A stretch of DNA of 64,000 bases from Corynespora cassiicola (taxonomy: Eukaryota; Ascomycota; Dothideomycetes; Pleosporales; Corynesporascaceae). This document shows positions 35,146 to 47,324 of the stretch, piece by piece. The translations under genes and the position numbers were made by a program. The notes under the pieces are model-generated. The model was not told the DNA's origin and ran no database searches. It saw only the letters and a list, made by a program, of their open reading frames with translations. How positions within the stretch are numbered: the first letter of the stretch is position 1; each line of letters starts with the position of its first letter. The stretch is taken from contig JAEUWY010000008.1 in assembly GCA_022059125.1 (NCBI GenBank), forward strand, positions 744,001-808,000. The letters run 5' to 3'.

Positions 35146-36706
35146 ATGGCGAAACGAAAGCGCAACAATGTACAATCAAATCCCGTCAAGAAACAGGCTG
35201 CGGCGGCAGCACTCCCAAGTCCGCCCAACGAGAAGGCCGAATCTCTTGGGCCAGTAAGTATAGAGTCAGTAACATCTCCCGAAGAAGTGGAGATTGCAGT
35301 GGAGACCCTCCAGGCGTTGTCAGAGCATCCCGCGCTTATCAAGTCAAAAGCTTGTAAGGATTTAAGATCTGCTGTGTATAGTTTCCGTCAGGCAAGTACG
35401 ACGGGAATGATATCCGCTGGTAGGTTCAACTCTCATTGGTGGCAGTTGTGGGAATACTAAGCAAAATTTCAGAGGGCGGCAATCTTACCGCGCGCATATC
35501 TGCCGCGCTCACAGATGGCAGATACTTGGATGCGCGTATCATGTTAGCCGAGATGCGCATCAGGAAGGAAACTCCCACACTCGGCGCCCTTTGCCGTTGG
35601 GTCCGAACTCTCGATGTGGTATCTGGACTTTCGATCCACGTTCGAGTTCCCAATCAGACTGTTGTCGGTAGTAACGCTCACAACAATGAGTTGATACAAG
35701 TTCTGGATGCTATCCTCCGAGTCACTGGCCCGACAGATACTACCTCTCACGGAATAGCCAATACCTCTGGTCCTATTGCGTTACAAGATACGTGGAATTT
35801 GAGAGGTGAGAGTGAGCCTACTCGACAAGTGCGCCAGAGCATCCAGGATAAGACGATATTTTCGTCCTACTCCCCTAATATCAAAGAGAGTTTCCGGGTT
35901 ATTGAAACAACGCCCGGGCCGCTGCGCAAGCCGCCAAATCTACACCCCGCCGTTCTGTTCGCCTCGAAAGACGACACCGTATTGCTGGGAGAAGCGCCAA
36001 AGACGCAGTGCTACAAGCATCCAATTGTGCCCAACTTGAGGCTCATCAAAGACGTATTGTCACCCGAAGAATGTATGGCCATCATTTCTGCAGGTGAAAC
36101 CATGGAATTCATCCCAGATGCGCCTATGCGACCGCAAGGAGAGGATATCAGCATTCTTGCTCACAACTTCTACTGGATTGTCGATCAAGCATTTCACGAC
36201 AAGCTTTGGAATAGGGTCAAGGAGTTCGTTCCGGAGGCTGTTGCAGGCAAACAGGTGCGGGGCATCAACCGTAGATTTAGAGTCTACCGTTACGTTCCCG
36301 GCGCGGAATACCGGTGCCATATCGGTAAGTTGCTGTATACTTCGGAAAAAACGCCTGTTCTGACTTTGATTCGCTAGATGGGGCCTGGCCACCCTCTGGT
36401 ATCGATCCGGTCACGGATGCCTATCATTACGACTCATCACCAAAGGATGCTCGTCAGTCTTCATTATTCACTTTCCTCATATACTTGAACGATGATTTCC
36501 GAGGTGGTGAGACCACTTTCTTCATCCCAAGTGTTAAGGAGGGAACCATAAACGCCTATCCAGTCAAGCCTATCATGGGGAGTGTCGCTGTATTCCCTCA
36601 CGGCGAAGCTCATGACGCCCTACTACATGAGGGTACGGGTGTTGTTGAGGGCGCCAAGTATGTCATTCGCACTGATGTCGAATATGATGTGAATGCGACA
36701 GTTTGA
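35146..36706 (+). CDS. 2-oxoglutarate/Fe(II) oxygenase, prolyl 4-hydroxylase-like
   Basis: Exons 35146-35419, 35473-36324 and 36378-36706 (introns 53 nt each) encode 484 aa. The C-terminal P4Hc fold begins with HPIVPNLRLIKDVLSPEEC. Splicing of the last intron creates the metal site CHIDGAWPP: H374 and D376. The distal ligand is H459 in LLHEGTG and the 2OG-binding basic residue is in GAKYVIRTDV (about K468). A short basic stretch at the start (AKRKRNNVQSNPVKK) could be a nuclear signal, and no signal peptide is seen, so this is not an ER collagen-type enzyme. The N-terminal half (EEVEIAVETLQALSEHPAL, ARISAALTDGRYLDARIMLA) is a helical region of unknown role. The substrate is unknown. Confidence 0.92.
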
Positions 36707-36817
36707 TGAGCGCTCACAGAATGGAGAAGACATTTTTCGACGTGATTGCTTATCAAAGGATTCGAAAAAGTCGGTTTTCTGCAATTTGGGTTTGAAATTT
36801 TTGGTCAATTTAAAAGT

Positions 36818-37927
36818 TTACTGAAGGAAGTGAAGGGCCAGCTTCTTGTATCCAGATATGCTCTCAATCAGCTCTGGGACACGGATATACTCATTGGGTC
36901 CATGAGCTACCAAAATTGATCCCGGTCCATACAGAACTCTCCTATTGCAATACTCATCCTTGAGCCGGGGTACGTCTGTCCCAAAAGCCACAGGTGCCGC
37001 ATCAAAACCGTCAATCTCCCATTCCAAGAGGGCTTCGGGATACTCGAAGACAAATTTCAGCTCAACATCTGGGTGTCGCGAGACTATCTCTGTGACTTTG
37101 GCTTTGATTCCAGGCAAGTCAGAGACCATGCGGACTTCGCAGAGTGCTTTGGCCGATGGGGCAACAATGTTGTGTTTTTCTCCACCTTCGAGAGTTCCAA
37201 TGTTGAATGTTGAAGGGCCGAGGAGGTCGGATTCTGGCCAGGTTGCGGCGGAGAGGTCATTTAACACGGAGAGGAGAGAAGAGGTCGCACTTTTGCCAAG
37301 ATGTGGGTATCCGGAATGACTGTTTGCCAGGTGATCAATTTGATTGTTGGATATAACGCATATGGGGATTACTTACCAAGCAATGCCTTTAGCGATTACC
37401 TCAAAGGCAACTTGTCCTTTGTGGCCTTTCGCAAGCTTACTCTCCGTTGGCTCAGCAAATATGCCAGATTCCCAGAAAATCCCCATGTCATTGGCAGCGA
37501 TCATACCATGGCCGCCATTCTCCTCGCCGACCACGAATAGTAGTCCTATGTCTCCTTCCGGCCTGATCTTGCCTTCTTTTCTTAGCTCTTCTGCAGCTAG
37601 AATCTGAGCTGCGAGTGGTCCGAGGTCATCAGAGGACCCTCTCCCGCGGATAACATCGCCATCAACGGTCAGAGGAATATGCGGTGGCACCGTATCCATA
37701 TGAGCGGTGAGAAGCAGACGTGTTTGGCGAGTGGAGCCGAGGTAAGCATACACATTATGGCGACTCGAGCCTGGTGCAATTGGAATCCGTTCAACCGTGT
37801 AGCCTAGACTTTGAAGATGCTGTTCCAGAAATACGCCAATGCTGTGTTCAAGCTCGCTGGTGCTGACAATCGACATGAGCGACTGGAGAAGATCGACTAC
37901 TGGGTGGTCCATGGTAAAAGTAGTCAT
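36818..37927 (-). CDS. M20 family metallopeptidase/deacylase, acetylornithine deacetylase-like
   Basis: Exons 37927-37377 and 37319-36818 (intron 57 nt) encode 350 aa. Zinc-site motifs are LLLTAHMDTVPP, GRGSSDDLGPLAAQ and VGEENGGHGM (catalytic Glu). The splice junction makes GIACHSGYPHLGKSA, the lid-domain start of this family. The protein is cytosolic with no signal peptide. Such enzymes remove acyl groups or cleave dipeptides; ArgE/DapE-type chemistry is likely but the substrate is not defined. It is convergent with the 2OG oxygenase (stops about 110 bp apart). Confidence 0.92.
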
Positions 37928-38321
37928 GATGACGGGGTTGATGGGTATGCGATTTCAGCAGGATCGATACAGCATAGACAAGATTGAGTATGTTACCACA
38001 TACTACGGTTGCCTTTCCTTGGATATATGCAGAAGGCGTACTTTTAAGCGAACAAGCACATCATTTATGAGTCATTGCTGACATGGGGCCGTCACTAGCC
38101 CAAGGATTCTGAATCAAACACCGGATATTGACGGCTTCACCATGGATCGTTCCTGCCATTTTATTTATAGAATCTGGTGAGGTTCACGATATCAAATTTA
38201 GATTCTGTTAGGTCGTTGGTACCAGACCTTGGACTCTGACTGCTTTGGACATAAATATGTAGCTTATTTTGGGGAAATAAAGAACTGGGATTGAATCTAT
38301 CTACTTGAATATAGGTCTAGC
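37928..38321. other. Intergenic region
   Basis: Promoter of the M20 gene and 3' flank of the FAD monooxygenase gene. Nothing further is seen. Confidence 0.5.
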
Positions 38322-39728
38322 TCAAGGCTGTTTATCAAAGTAGGTAGCGATATCGGCCTCGATGGTTGGCTTGTATATCCATTCTCTCCATGCTGCGCTC
38401 TTATCTACTATACCCTCTGCTTCCATCTTAGCAGCTAGCTTTGCTCGTTCGGCCTCCGGCAATCTCTTGATATTTGTCATTTTGACAATCTCCAAGATGG
38501 CATCTACTCTAGACTGCCGCAACTTCTTCCAGAAATCGAGGGCCACATTGAGACTATCCGTCGAAAGAGGTACTATCTCATTGTCTTTGAGTAGCAGCCG
38601 GGATAATAGGAGCGTGAGAGAGTATACATCTTCAAGTGCCTGATTAACACCCTGTCCGGAAGAAGGAGGCATCGCGTGGGCTGCGTCGCCCACAATCAGG
38701 ATTCTTCCACTTGGAGAAGTCCAGCGTTCCATGTATGGGATCCTTGTGAAACTCCAAAGCAGAAGCGAATCCTTGTATAGGCCGAGTTGGTCGATGATGG
38801 ACCGCGCGGTATCATGCCAGTCTTCATAGCCGTCTCGAAGGAAAGCGTACAACTTATCCTTGTCAGCCGCTAGAGCATCCCAGCCTGCACGATTCAGATT
38901 CGGATGCCGGAACTGCTTTCCGACCATCAATTCACTTCCATCCGCCACCTCGGGGCTCATGAAAAAGCTTCCGGGCTTCCCTTGAATGGTGCTGACCTTC
39001 TCAAAATCGTCGCTGGGCCATCGCACATTATTGGTAGGTATGTGTCCGTAAACACAGGATATTCCGGTATACTCGGGAGTACAAGGTGCGACGTGACTCC
39101 TCACGGATGACCAGATTCCATCAGCTCCAACTAGTAACATGGCGTTCTCAATTCTCCCGTCGCTCAGTTGGAAGACGACGCCTTCCTCGGCCGATTCCCT
39201 GACAACGTGCTTGAACTTTGCTCCATATTCGATGGGGATTTCCTTCTCCGCCAAAATGATTTTTAGCTCGTCAAAAAGTTCCTTGCGATAGAGGCGATGG
39301 GTTTCATAACCGTGCTTATCACGTGATCCGGTCTCGGCCACCTCAACCGTTTCGTCTCGATCGTTCTTGAACGTCATGGTACTGTGGGCATAGCTTCTTG
39401 GAGTTATACGATCCAGTACTCCAAGTTTGTCAAGGACCTGACAGCCATTTGGCGTAATTGTGACGCCGCTGGCGATGACGTCGAACCCTTGGTTGCGAGA
39501 TTCGTAAATGCGACATGGGATGGAGTATTTGTGCAAGGCAAGAGCTAGAGCTGTACCCTGAAATCATGTGTTAGCTACATACATGCGATGATATTCGAGC
39601 ACGGATTGACGTTGGTGGATACGCGCATTGTAGCCAAAGGGTAGAAAATAAAAATCTTGAATGATTAAGCTTACAGATATGCCTGCACCGATAATGGCGA
39701 CGTGCTTTGGGTTAGGGACAGGTGCCAT
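38322..39728 (-). CDS. FAD-dependent monooxygenase, salicylate-hydroxylase-like
   Basis: Exons 39728-39675 and 39557-38322 (intron 117 nt) encode 429 aa. Exon 1 ends inside the dinucleotide-binding motif, and splicing rebuilds HVAIIGAGISGTALALAL. The DG motif (MLLVGADGIWSSVR) and the GD motif (GRILIVGDAAHAMPPSSGQG) define a group A flavin hydroxylase using NAD(P)H and O2. It has no membrane anchor. Such enzymes occur in aromatic catabolism and in secondary metabolism; the neighbours (M20, 2OG oxygenase, FAD oxidase, thiolase-like) make a pathway role possible, but no backbone synthase is in view. Confidence 0.93.
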
Positions 39729-40697
39729 AGTGGAAAGGGGAATGACTGGTTTTCAGTTCTGTTCGTAGAACTCTTTTTGCGTGTCTCGGATAAGTATTGA
39801 AAGATTGAATGTAGATTGAGCTGAAGCATTCGTGTTTGAAGGAATGCGATTGAAATATATATACTCGCGGGAGAGACGGTGCAATGATCAGTCGACCCAT
39901 GTAAAGCAACATAATATTGGGTTCTACGGGTCCTGGCTATGATGAGGAAATTGTAATGTGGATTAAACCTAGCATAAAACATGCCATTATAGACGTAACA
40001 TGCGTTGATCTTCATAGTTCGCATTGTTGTAAAAGCCGAAGCCCGAAATAACCGTTGAGTATTCTGATGTTCTGACAGTTTCGTTAGTGGAAGGGCCACA
40101 GTCGTCTGGTTGCAGTGATTGTGGGTCGCTCTGTCTCAATGTTAATGGCGTTTGAGTACCGAATTCGGACTTCGGCTCTTGGAATGATGCGAAATTTACA
40201 CCAGGATCCTAGGTGAACATGGTTAACGCCCTGGTTGTCATTAAGTTTGCAACGCCCTGGTTGTCATTGAGTTCGCAAAATCAGCACAGACAGCTTTGCT
40301 AACCGTGCAACTATAGTTGTTGTCGTAACTCCTTTTTATATTTCTTAACTCCGCCGGAACTCTGATGTTTTTGAGTACCAAAAGACCCTCTACTGTTTAC
40401 CTGAGATGTATGCGATTCTATTATCACGGAATACACTAATAGACATGGCCAGTGTTGAGTATAATGCTGGGATGTAGTCGCCCAGTGGTGATACCGACGA
40501 CATCATGCGAATGAGTGAGTGCACGCAGGCCCTCTCAATCAATAATGAAAAACATCACGTTATAGAAAACGAAGAAAGCGTATTTTTAGGCTGTGTCTAA
40601 CCAATGGTCAATTGTATTTCCACTAATTGCCGACGCTTCCTATCCATAAAGGTCTTCAGCCTAACTTTTGCCAATTCTGAAGTCATTTTCTCACTCT
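39729..40697. other. Intergenic region
   Basis: About 970 bp between the FAD monooxygenase start and the 3' end of the Cys-rich peptide gene. It carries one tandem duplication, listed separately. No other gene is supportable. Confidence 0.5.
40225..40276. repeat. Tandem duplication, 2 x 26 bp
   Basis: AACGCCCTGGTTGTCATT plus eight further bases is duplicated head to tail. The two copies differ only by two transitions. Confidence 0.9.
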
Positions 40698-40980
40698 TTA
40701 GAGGCACACAGTGCACGCGCATCCCCTGTCAGCGTACCCCATACCGCTGCAGCACTCGTTGAAGTTGTTGGTTGGCACTGTTAGCAATTTAGTCAGTATT
40801 TGGTACACTTTAAAGGGCCAGATGGCTTCACGGTTTCAACATAATAACGAATTTGAAATTCAACATACCGCCCTGGCCAAGGCAACGTTTCTCCAACAGG
40901 TTCATCTCAGGGGCTTCAGAAGACGGGGCGGCCATGGCAACTGCCATGAGGGCGGAGAGAACAGCGGCGAAGAACTTCAT
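40698..40980 (-). CDS. Small secreted cysteine-rich peptide with Kex2-type propeptide
   Basis: A short intron-split gene: exons 40980-40869 and 40777-40698 (intron 91 nt, GTATGT...GCTAACAG) encode 63 aa. A signal peptide (MKFFAAVLSALMAVAMA, cut about A18) is followed by a short pro-region ending in LLEKR, a Kex2-type dibasic site. The predicted mature peptide of about 31 residues starts at the next residue, Cys33. It holds six Cys in the pattern C-x12-CC-x9-C-x-C-x2-C, ending CTVCL. Six Cys suggest three disulfides and a compact, possibly knottin-like fold; the function could be effector, antimicrobial or signalling. A TATA box sits about 100 bp upstream. A longer open frame on the opposite strand is a shadow. 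Confidence 0.82.
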
Positions 40981-42381
40981 GTTGATAGATATGGAGAGTG
41001 GTATTGTTTGATTGAGGTGATTGACTGGAGTATTGATTGGAAGCTGATGACGGAAGAAAAGTTGGAAATTGCATCAGACTTTATACTTTTTTGGTTCCAT
41101 GTACAGCGCAGAAGTCAAGTGGAACATAGTCCACGACACTTGAGGCTATGCTGCCGCAACTCCCGTGCTGGATACGAGGTGAACAGGGGAGGTGCAGACA
41201 ATCTCTACCTATATTTGTTCATTTTGTAAATACATATAATATAGAAGACTCCAATGATTGGATGTCTTTTTCCAAGTCATAGGAGTAGAGTTTGAAAGAC
41301 CATACACCTTAGTGAGTTTCTGTAAGCTTAGGGCGGGAAATTTCCTAATCGGGTTAAGTTAACGAGTTAGGATTCGAAGGGTCCGCCTTAAAGCGGATAC
41401 TTGACGACGATCATGCTCAATTCAAGAGTAGGTACTCCCAAAGTATCCTTCTCAATTCCTTCGCCGTTTACCTAGACAGGAATTCTGCCGAATCTGACAT
41501 GACCTGATGAGCTAGATTGTGGCTCTCTGAGTGTAGATCAGTGTCTTTGTAGTTAGGCTGAGTCTCTCCGGCTTATGTCACCCCAGTCGTGTAGCAGTAA
41601 GAGTGGAGATCAGCGGGAGGTGCCTAAGTTGTTTACGTTAGTTTCGAACTGCATTTCGGTGAGAATATAGCTGCAAAATCTCTGCAACTATGCCCATACG
41701 CAGGTCTTGTATAGCATTTTGCTACGGTCATTTGACTACTCTCCCTGTGTTCATGGCATCTAGTTGACTGGTGGTAGACGATAGATTTGTGAACTGGCTG
41801 TGAGAATATGCCATTGCCTTCCGAAGCATTGGCCTTAGTCCGAACCCTTTTGATGACCTGACCTGAGTGCTTGGTCCGCCCCGGAATTATCGAAGCGAGT
41901 TGTGGGGTAGTTAGCCCCCAACGCGGCTGGTCGGATAGGATGATTGGCCTCTATTTAGCCAAGTCGAGCATTTAGAGTGGACCATAGTTAAATCGCGCTG
42001 CTTGAGCTACTGCGGATTTGAGTGGACGGCTCCTGCAGGATTTTGATCAAATGATTTCCATTGGCAGCTTCTATCCGAAACGCTCCGCTCAAGACTGGGA
42101 CTACCGATACACACAGGGCTTGTGGGCGAGTATCACCTAGGTAAGACTGTTGATAACCGACCTTCCAAGTACGGCTACGCTTCGGAAAGTAGAGGGCATT
42201 TTTGCACATGTACTAAATTTCCTAGGAATAGTCTGCATGGGCATTCTGTAACCATAGCATTGGTCAGATCATGTCTCTTCATAAGTGTATCATTGAAAAT
42301 CCTATTACGTACAATTATTGCTTCTAAAATTACCGCGATCAGACATGGAGCCCTTCCTGCGTCTGTTCAATCTACACACAC
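40981..42381. other. Intergenic region
   Basis: About 1.4 kb. The first 110 bases are the promoter and leader of the peptide gene. The rest, to the 3' end of the channel gene, shows no supportable gene. Confidence 0.45.
41079..41085 (-). promoter_or_regulatory. TATA box of the Cys-rich peptide gene
   Basis: TATAAAG on the minus strand, about 99-105 bp before the ATG. The ten-base context GTATAAAGTC recurs upstream of the Ser/Thr-rich secreted protein gene at 48796-48802. Confidence 0.5.
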
Positions 42382-45300
42382 CTACCTCAGTCTAAATGGG
42401 TCATAGCTCGTGTCTTCATTATCACCTAACAATCTTTGTCCGGCACTTTCACTCTCGCTGCGATCCCTGCGAGCACCTAGAATACCCTCATTGTCGATGG
42501 AAGCACCGGGGACCTCAATATCCACAGAGTCAAGCCTTTCCGTCCTTGCCGCAGGCCAGTATCCTTGCTCATACGACGTCCCTTGTTCTTCCGCCAACTC
42601 CATCGTGTCTCCCAATCTCGTCCTGCTCGAATTTCTTGTCGAATTACTAGATCCGCCCATACCTTTTCCATAGAAACCGTCTGTCATCGTGGTGAACGTT
42701 GATGGAGTTCCGGGTCGAGATAAGTCTTCTGGCCGCCCATACAATCCCCCATCGCCACCAAACTGCTCTCTGAACTCAGCCCTCTTCTTGAAATTTTCAA
42801 AGTCTAGATCAGATTCTGGTACGATTTCAACATTGGGCATGTTGTGGGCAGCTGCCTTGCCTGGATCGTGGGGATCCAGTTCAGCCATATACACATCACC
42901 GTAGCCAACTGGCAAAGACGGCGTTGCACGATCGGTCGAGCGTCGATGGGGCATATCGAAGATGTTTCGATCGGCCTTGGACCTGGTTCCATAAATTTCC
43001 TTCAAGAGGTGCTGAGACTTCGCATGCACCATAGGCGTAATGAGCTTCTTGTACAACGCGGGGTGGCCGAAGCGAACTGCCACTCTGTCACTGCGCTTCG
43101 GCTTAGGATTTTCAGGTGTTCCAGTGCCTTCAGGATCCGAGAAAGGCTCTGTGGCGTAGTATGTAAGCTTGTCATCGAAGGTGCGCTTGCAGTACCATTT
43201 GAACCCGGCAAGGAGGAAGGGTAGTGGAATCATGGCGTAGAGCATCGAGCCGTTTCCGATGGAGTCGATGGACCCAATGCCCTGGGCGCCTACGACCAAT
43301 GCAATTACTGCATTTGAGAGAACAACAGCGAACAACAGGCGATTGACCAGCAGCCTCCAGAAGCGGCCTCCAGATTCTGTCTTCGTAATAAAGACATATT
43401 GGAGTAGATACTTTTTGAACCAAACGTCAATGGCCATATAGAATGCCGTGATCGGGAGAATGATCGGCTGGAGGGTTCCGATGCACAGACCGACGGTCGC
43501 CACAAAAAGGAAATTGTTGTAGTAGTCGGCATATTCGAATGGCTGTGGAGCCGTGAGCTCAATCAGTTGGCGAGGGGTCGGCGAAAACCATCTCTTTTCA
43601 ATGAACCCCCAAATCAAAGGCCATGCTTGAACAAGATCAGTGGCTGCACTCAGATTGCGCTGCATCTGCCAAGTGAGCCAGAAGGTGCTGACATTGCATA
43701 GGCCGGTCATGACCTTGGAAAACAAATGACTCGACCTCATTGCCTCCCAAACTCCCTGGTCTTGAGCGGCTATAACAGCAGCCACGAAACGCCACGCGGA
43801 GCCGAATACCGAAAAAACGACGAGATTGTTGAGAACAAAGAATGCATATACCCTGGACGTGACATGGCGTTCGCGGGATGTTTTCGAAACATCTCCTGCA
43901 TGGGTGTAAAGGCGGCGGAAGACGATAGGTACTCCCATGTACATCAGGGTCTGGATTAAAGGCGCCAAAATACCCTGGGCGATACTCCACCCAGTGCGGT
44001 GCTGCTCCAAATTGGACTGGAATGCAGGCCAGACAAGCCCGAGGTGAGAAAAGTCGGACAAGAAGACGGAGGTCAGAATGTTGGGGACAATGAATGCGAT
44101 GGTGAAGAGTGTCATCCACAATCCATCCCAAAACATGCGCACTCTTCGAGTCGACCGCGTCATCTTGAGGTTCTGCCACAGGATGTCGTTGGGTTTCGGT
44201 GCAAGGTAGACATCGCAACCGGCCGGTCCCTTTTTCCTGGAAGCGTAGGCAACTATAGTACAATTAGACCAAGGTGTTTAACGTTCCAACTGACCATGAA
44301 TGCTTACCAGCATGAGCATCTTCGATGTGAGCGTAGCTAGCAAAACCATAGGGCATTGGGTTTCGCTTGTCAACGCTCTCCCTGATCTGCTTGATTTCGG
44401 CCTCCAGCCTTGCGACCCTATCCGTATAATATTCGATTGCGTCCACTTTTCCAGTGCCATAAGTAGCTCGATCCTCTTTTGCGACTTTGCAGGTTGGCCT
44501 CTGCGCTGGCAATTGATTTGGATTGCGAAGGTATTTGGCCAGGTAACCCTCTAGCTCGCGGACTGCCTCGTCGTGCGCATCAATGTATTTGGGTAGGTCC
44601 TTCACGTTGCGACCGATTGCCGTCCGGGGTACATCTTGTGTTTGTTTCACCTGCTCAACTAGCTCCGCAATGCCAGCATCGGTCCTCAACGATTTGGGTA
44701 TATTGGTGAGCTATATTCAGTTAGCGAATGGATATGAGGGGGGGTAAGGATGGACTCACAAGGAGAGATCTCGAATGCAAGCTCCGCTGATACTCCGCAC
44801 TACTGAAGAACGTCCTCTTGAGCTTGAAAACGGCCCTATAATTCCACCAGATAAAGAAGCAGACTGTGCCCTGAAAAAGATATGCGCAAACCACAAATGC
44901 CCAAAACTTCTCTCCAAAGATGTATTGGGGAGTGAACTGATTGGGTTAGCGGGGAGAGCTTCGGCAATAGGGGCAGGTAAGCGGCAAGTACCTTCATCAA
45001 CGTCGCGATATTATCCCACTGTTCATAGAAAGACGACCCTCCAACAACATTTACTGGTATCAGGATACCACATCCAAACACAGTCAATACTATGAACATG
45101 TTTCGCAACATGCGCAGGAACCTCAGGAAGATCACCGCATCAAGGCCGATCTTCTCCACCAGCTCCTGCTCCTTGACATCCTTGATCGCACGGAGCCAAG
45201 CAAATGGTTTGCGGTCAAGATGGAGGGGTGCATGCTTCTCATCAGCATGTTTCGCTCTTCGGGCGTAAACTGTCGAGTTGCGCGGTCGCAGCCAACAGAA

Positions 45301-45514
45301 GAGGAGGAAGAGGGCTCCCGACACGGCGAAGGACCATACTATAGCTGCAAGCACCGAGCTCTCTTGAACCTATGCCAAGCTCCGTCAGCCCAAGAAATAA
45401 ACGGGACAAACATCTGGGGAAACGCACTTCAGCCTGGAAAGGATCTGCGATGAGGTTGAGGAACTGATCAGTGGTGTCGCCGTCCGCCCGACTATCCAGG
45501 GTCTTCAATCGCAT
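42382..45514 (-). CDS. OSCA/TMEM63/CSC1-family channel (RSN1/DUF221 type)
   Basis: Five exons, 45514-45428, 45369-44992, 44936-44760, 44710-44308 and 44252-42382, encode 971 aa; introns are 49-58 nt. An N-terminal helix (VLAAIVWSFAVSGALFLLFCWL) begins the late-exocytosis-type segment. RFLRMLRNMFIVLTVFGCGILIPVN and FWAFVVCAYLFQGTVCFF continue it. A cytosolic domain (TNIPKSLRTD...YYTDRVARLEAEI) follows, then PAGCDVYLAPKPNDILWQNL and the multi-helix DUF221 core (GLWMTLFTIAFIVPNILTSVF onward). The last about 220 residues are a hydrophilic cytosolic tail rich in Ser and Arg. The family forms osmo- or stress-gated cation channels at the plasma membrane or endomembranes. A second, divergent member starts at 52,344. 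Confidence 0.93.
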
Positions 45515-46426
45515 GGTCCGATACGATACACGCGAAACAAAACGAGCGACGGCAAGAGAAATAGTACCACGAGGCAGATGTCGAAGAACAAGACGCAAAA
45601 GTCCGGGGGGAAAGAACAAAACTGGCCAAAGTATACAGGAAAAGAGTTATATTTAGAAGGCATAGAAAGGAGAAGAAAGTCGAGGCTCGGAAAGAATCAC
45701 AGGGATGGGGTGCCGTTGTTGGGAGACACGAAATCCCCTTCCCGCCCGCCGATCGAGCAACAGCCTACGTCATCCACCCCCGATCGAAGCCCATCCACTG
45801 CGGACTATCGATAACAGCCGGCCCACACTCACCACTGTCTCGCCCTATGCGAGCGAGGATAATTAGAGCCGCGGCGGCGTAAGCCCCCAAGGTCCGCTTT
45901 TGATGATCGGGATGCGCACATCATGTGTCTCGCGAGCGCGCATCGTGCTTGGCAGGGACCGCCCAAAAGCAGGAATTTTCTGTTGCCCTTTTCGGCCAAT
46001 TGTGCGGCGCGGGCGGCCAAATTCTGGTCGCTAGTGCCCGAGCGGTTCCATGGGCGGTGCGGTTCGAGAACGGCGGCTGCAGGTGTCAATGTTGGTCGCG
46101 GAATACTACGGCTGTGAAGGCTGGCTATCATGTGACGTCGGTGTGGACGTGGAACGGCTGTTGGATGCAGGAACAAGGAAGACGGAGCGTTTGAAACCCG
46201 GTTCGTGGCAAGGCCAGCCGTTGAGAGTCGTTCTAATCTAGTTTCAAAGCCCATCGATCGGGGTGTTTGGATACGTGCTCGCACTTAGACTGTGAACGGT
46301 CGTGGTTTGAAAGGTATAGAGTGAGATCATAACATTCGTATATGCCGCCTCAATGTATAAGCCAGCTCCATGATACCCGTTGGGCTGCAAGCAGTCCAGC
46401 TGATGGACGCCGCCATCGACATGCCC
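45515..46426. other. Intergenic region
   Basis: About 910 bp upstream of the channel gene and downstream of the methyltransferase gene. The open frames present have no domain and biased composition. Confidence 0.45.
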
Positions 46427-47324
46427 CTATCTCGCCGTGTACCCAAAGCAAACGTGAATGTCCCAGCGCATGTACGCGCCCGAGGCCCTGTCCTCAAGTG
46501 CCTTCTTCCTGTTCTCTTCCACTTCTGCCTCCGACCAATACCCCTCGGCCTTGACACGCGCAAGGTTCTTCAGCGCACCTAGAACTGCGCCAATCGCGAT
46601 CTCGGTAAAATCCGGGCGCTGTTCTGGAAGCCGATCGGTGCTCTGGACCTCTTCGTGAACGCCAGTCAATCCTGCATTGCCGAAGAGCTGGACAAAGTCT
46701 GGGAAGTTGTAGTTGAATCTACTGACAAAAATGCCATTCATCTGGCGTTGGGCCTTGGTGAGGTAATGGCCGCCGGTCGAGGACGGGCTAGCGCCGCGGA
46801 GGCCGCGCGAGGTCATAAAATCGCCTTCGATCCACTGAATGGCTCCACCGGGCTTTAGCAGGGCGAGGACATTACGCAGTGTCGTTTCCCAAACGCCTTT
46901 TCCCATCGCGATGATGATCAGCCGGATGGTGATTAGGTCGTATTGGCCGCGTAATTCCTCTGGAATAGGCTTTTTAAAGTCTCCGAGAGCCAATGTGACA
47001 TTGGACGGCAAGCTTTCTTTTGGCAGGAATTGCGCATCCGAGATGTCGAACCCATCGAAGCGGTATGTAGACGGGCTCTGTTCCGCCATCTCCTTGAGCC
47101 ATATGCCGGTTCCAGTTCCAAGGTCTGCAATGCGGGCATTCTCCGGGAGTGAAGCAACTAGAGTGGGATGAAGAAGATATCCGATGCTCCTGGAGAAAAT
47201 TAGCAGGAGAAGCTTCTCAGCTATTGTAACGATCGCTGTACTTTGACCACACATGATGCTGCTTTATGAGCCGTTGTTGCTCTTCAGTCGCACGGCCCAG
47301 CCAGTAGGGTTCCTCCTCAGCCAT
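46427..47324 (-). CDS. SAM-dependent methyltransferase, LaeA/UMTA-like
   Basis: Exons 47324-47242 and 47189-46427 (intron 52 nt) encode 281 aa. The class I Rossmann motif is ARIADLGTGTGIWLKEMAE; motif II is YRFDGFDISDAQF, and later motifs are YDLITIRLIIIAMG and ALLKPGGAIQWIEGD. Splicing restores HHVWSKSIGYLLHPTL, the lead-in typical of this fungal group. Members include secondary-metabolite methyltransferases and LaeA-type regulators; the target here is unknown. Its neighbours encode a channel and secreted proteins, so no pathway is implied. Confidence 0.92.

Noticed and set aside
40711..41229. 172-codon plus-strand frame over the Cys-rich peptide gene
   Set aside because: No signal peptide or domain. 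It is antisense to a spliced gene with a signal peptide, Kex2 site and TATA box.
41330..41400. tRNA-like T-loop (GATTCGAAGG)
   Set aside because: No A-box, acceptor stem or anticodon arm can be drawn around it.
45829..46284. 151-codon minus-strand frame between the channel and methyltransferase genes
   Set aside because: Biased Arg/Ser/Ala composition, no domain, and frames of similar quality on the other strand.
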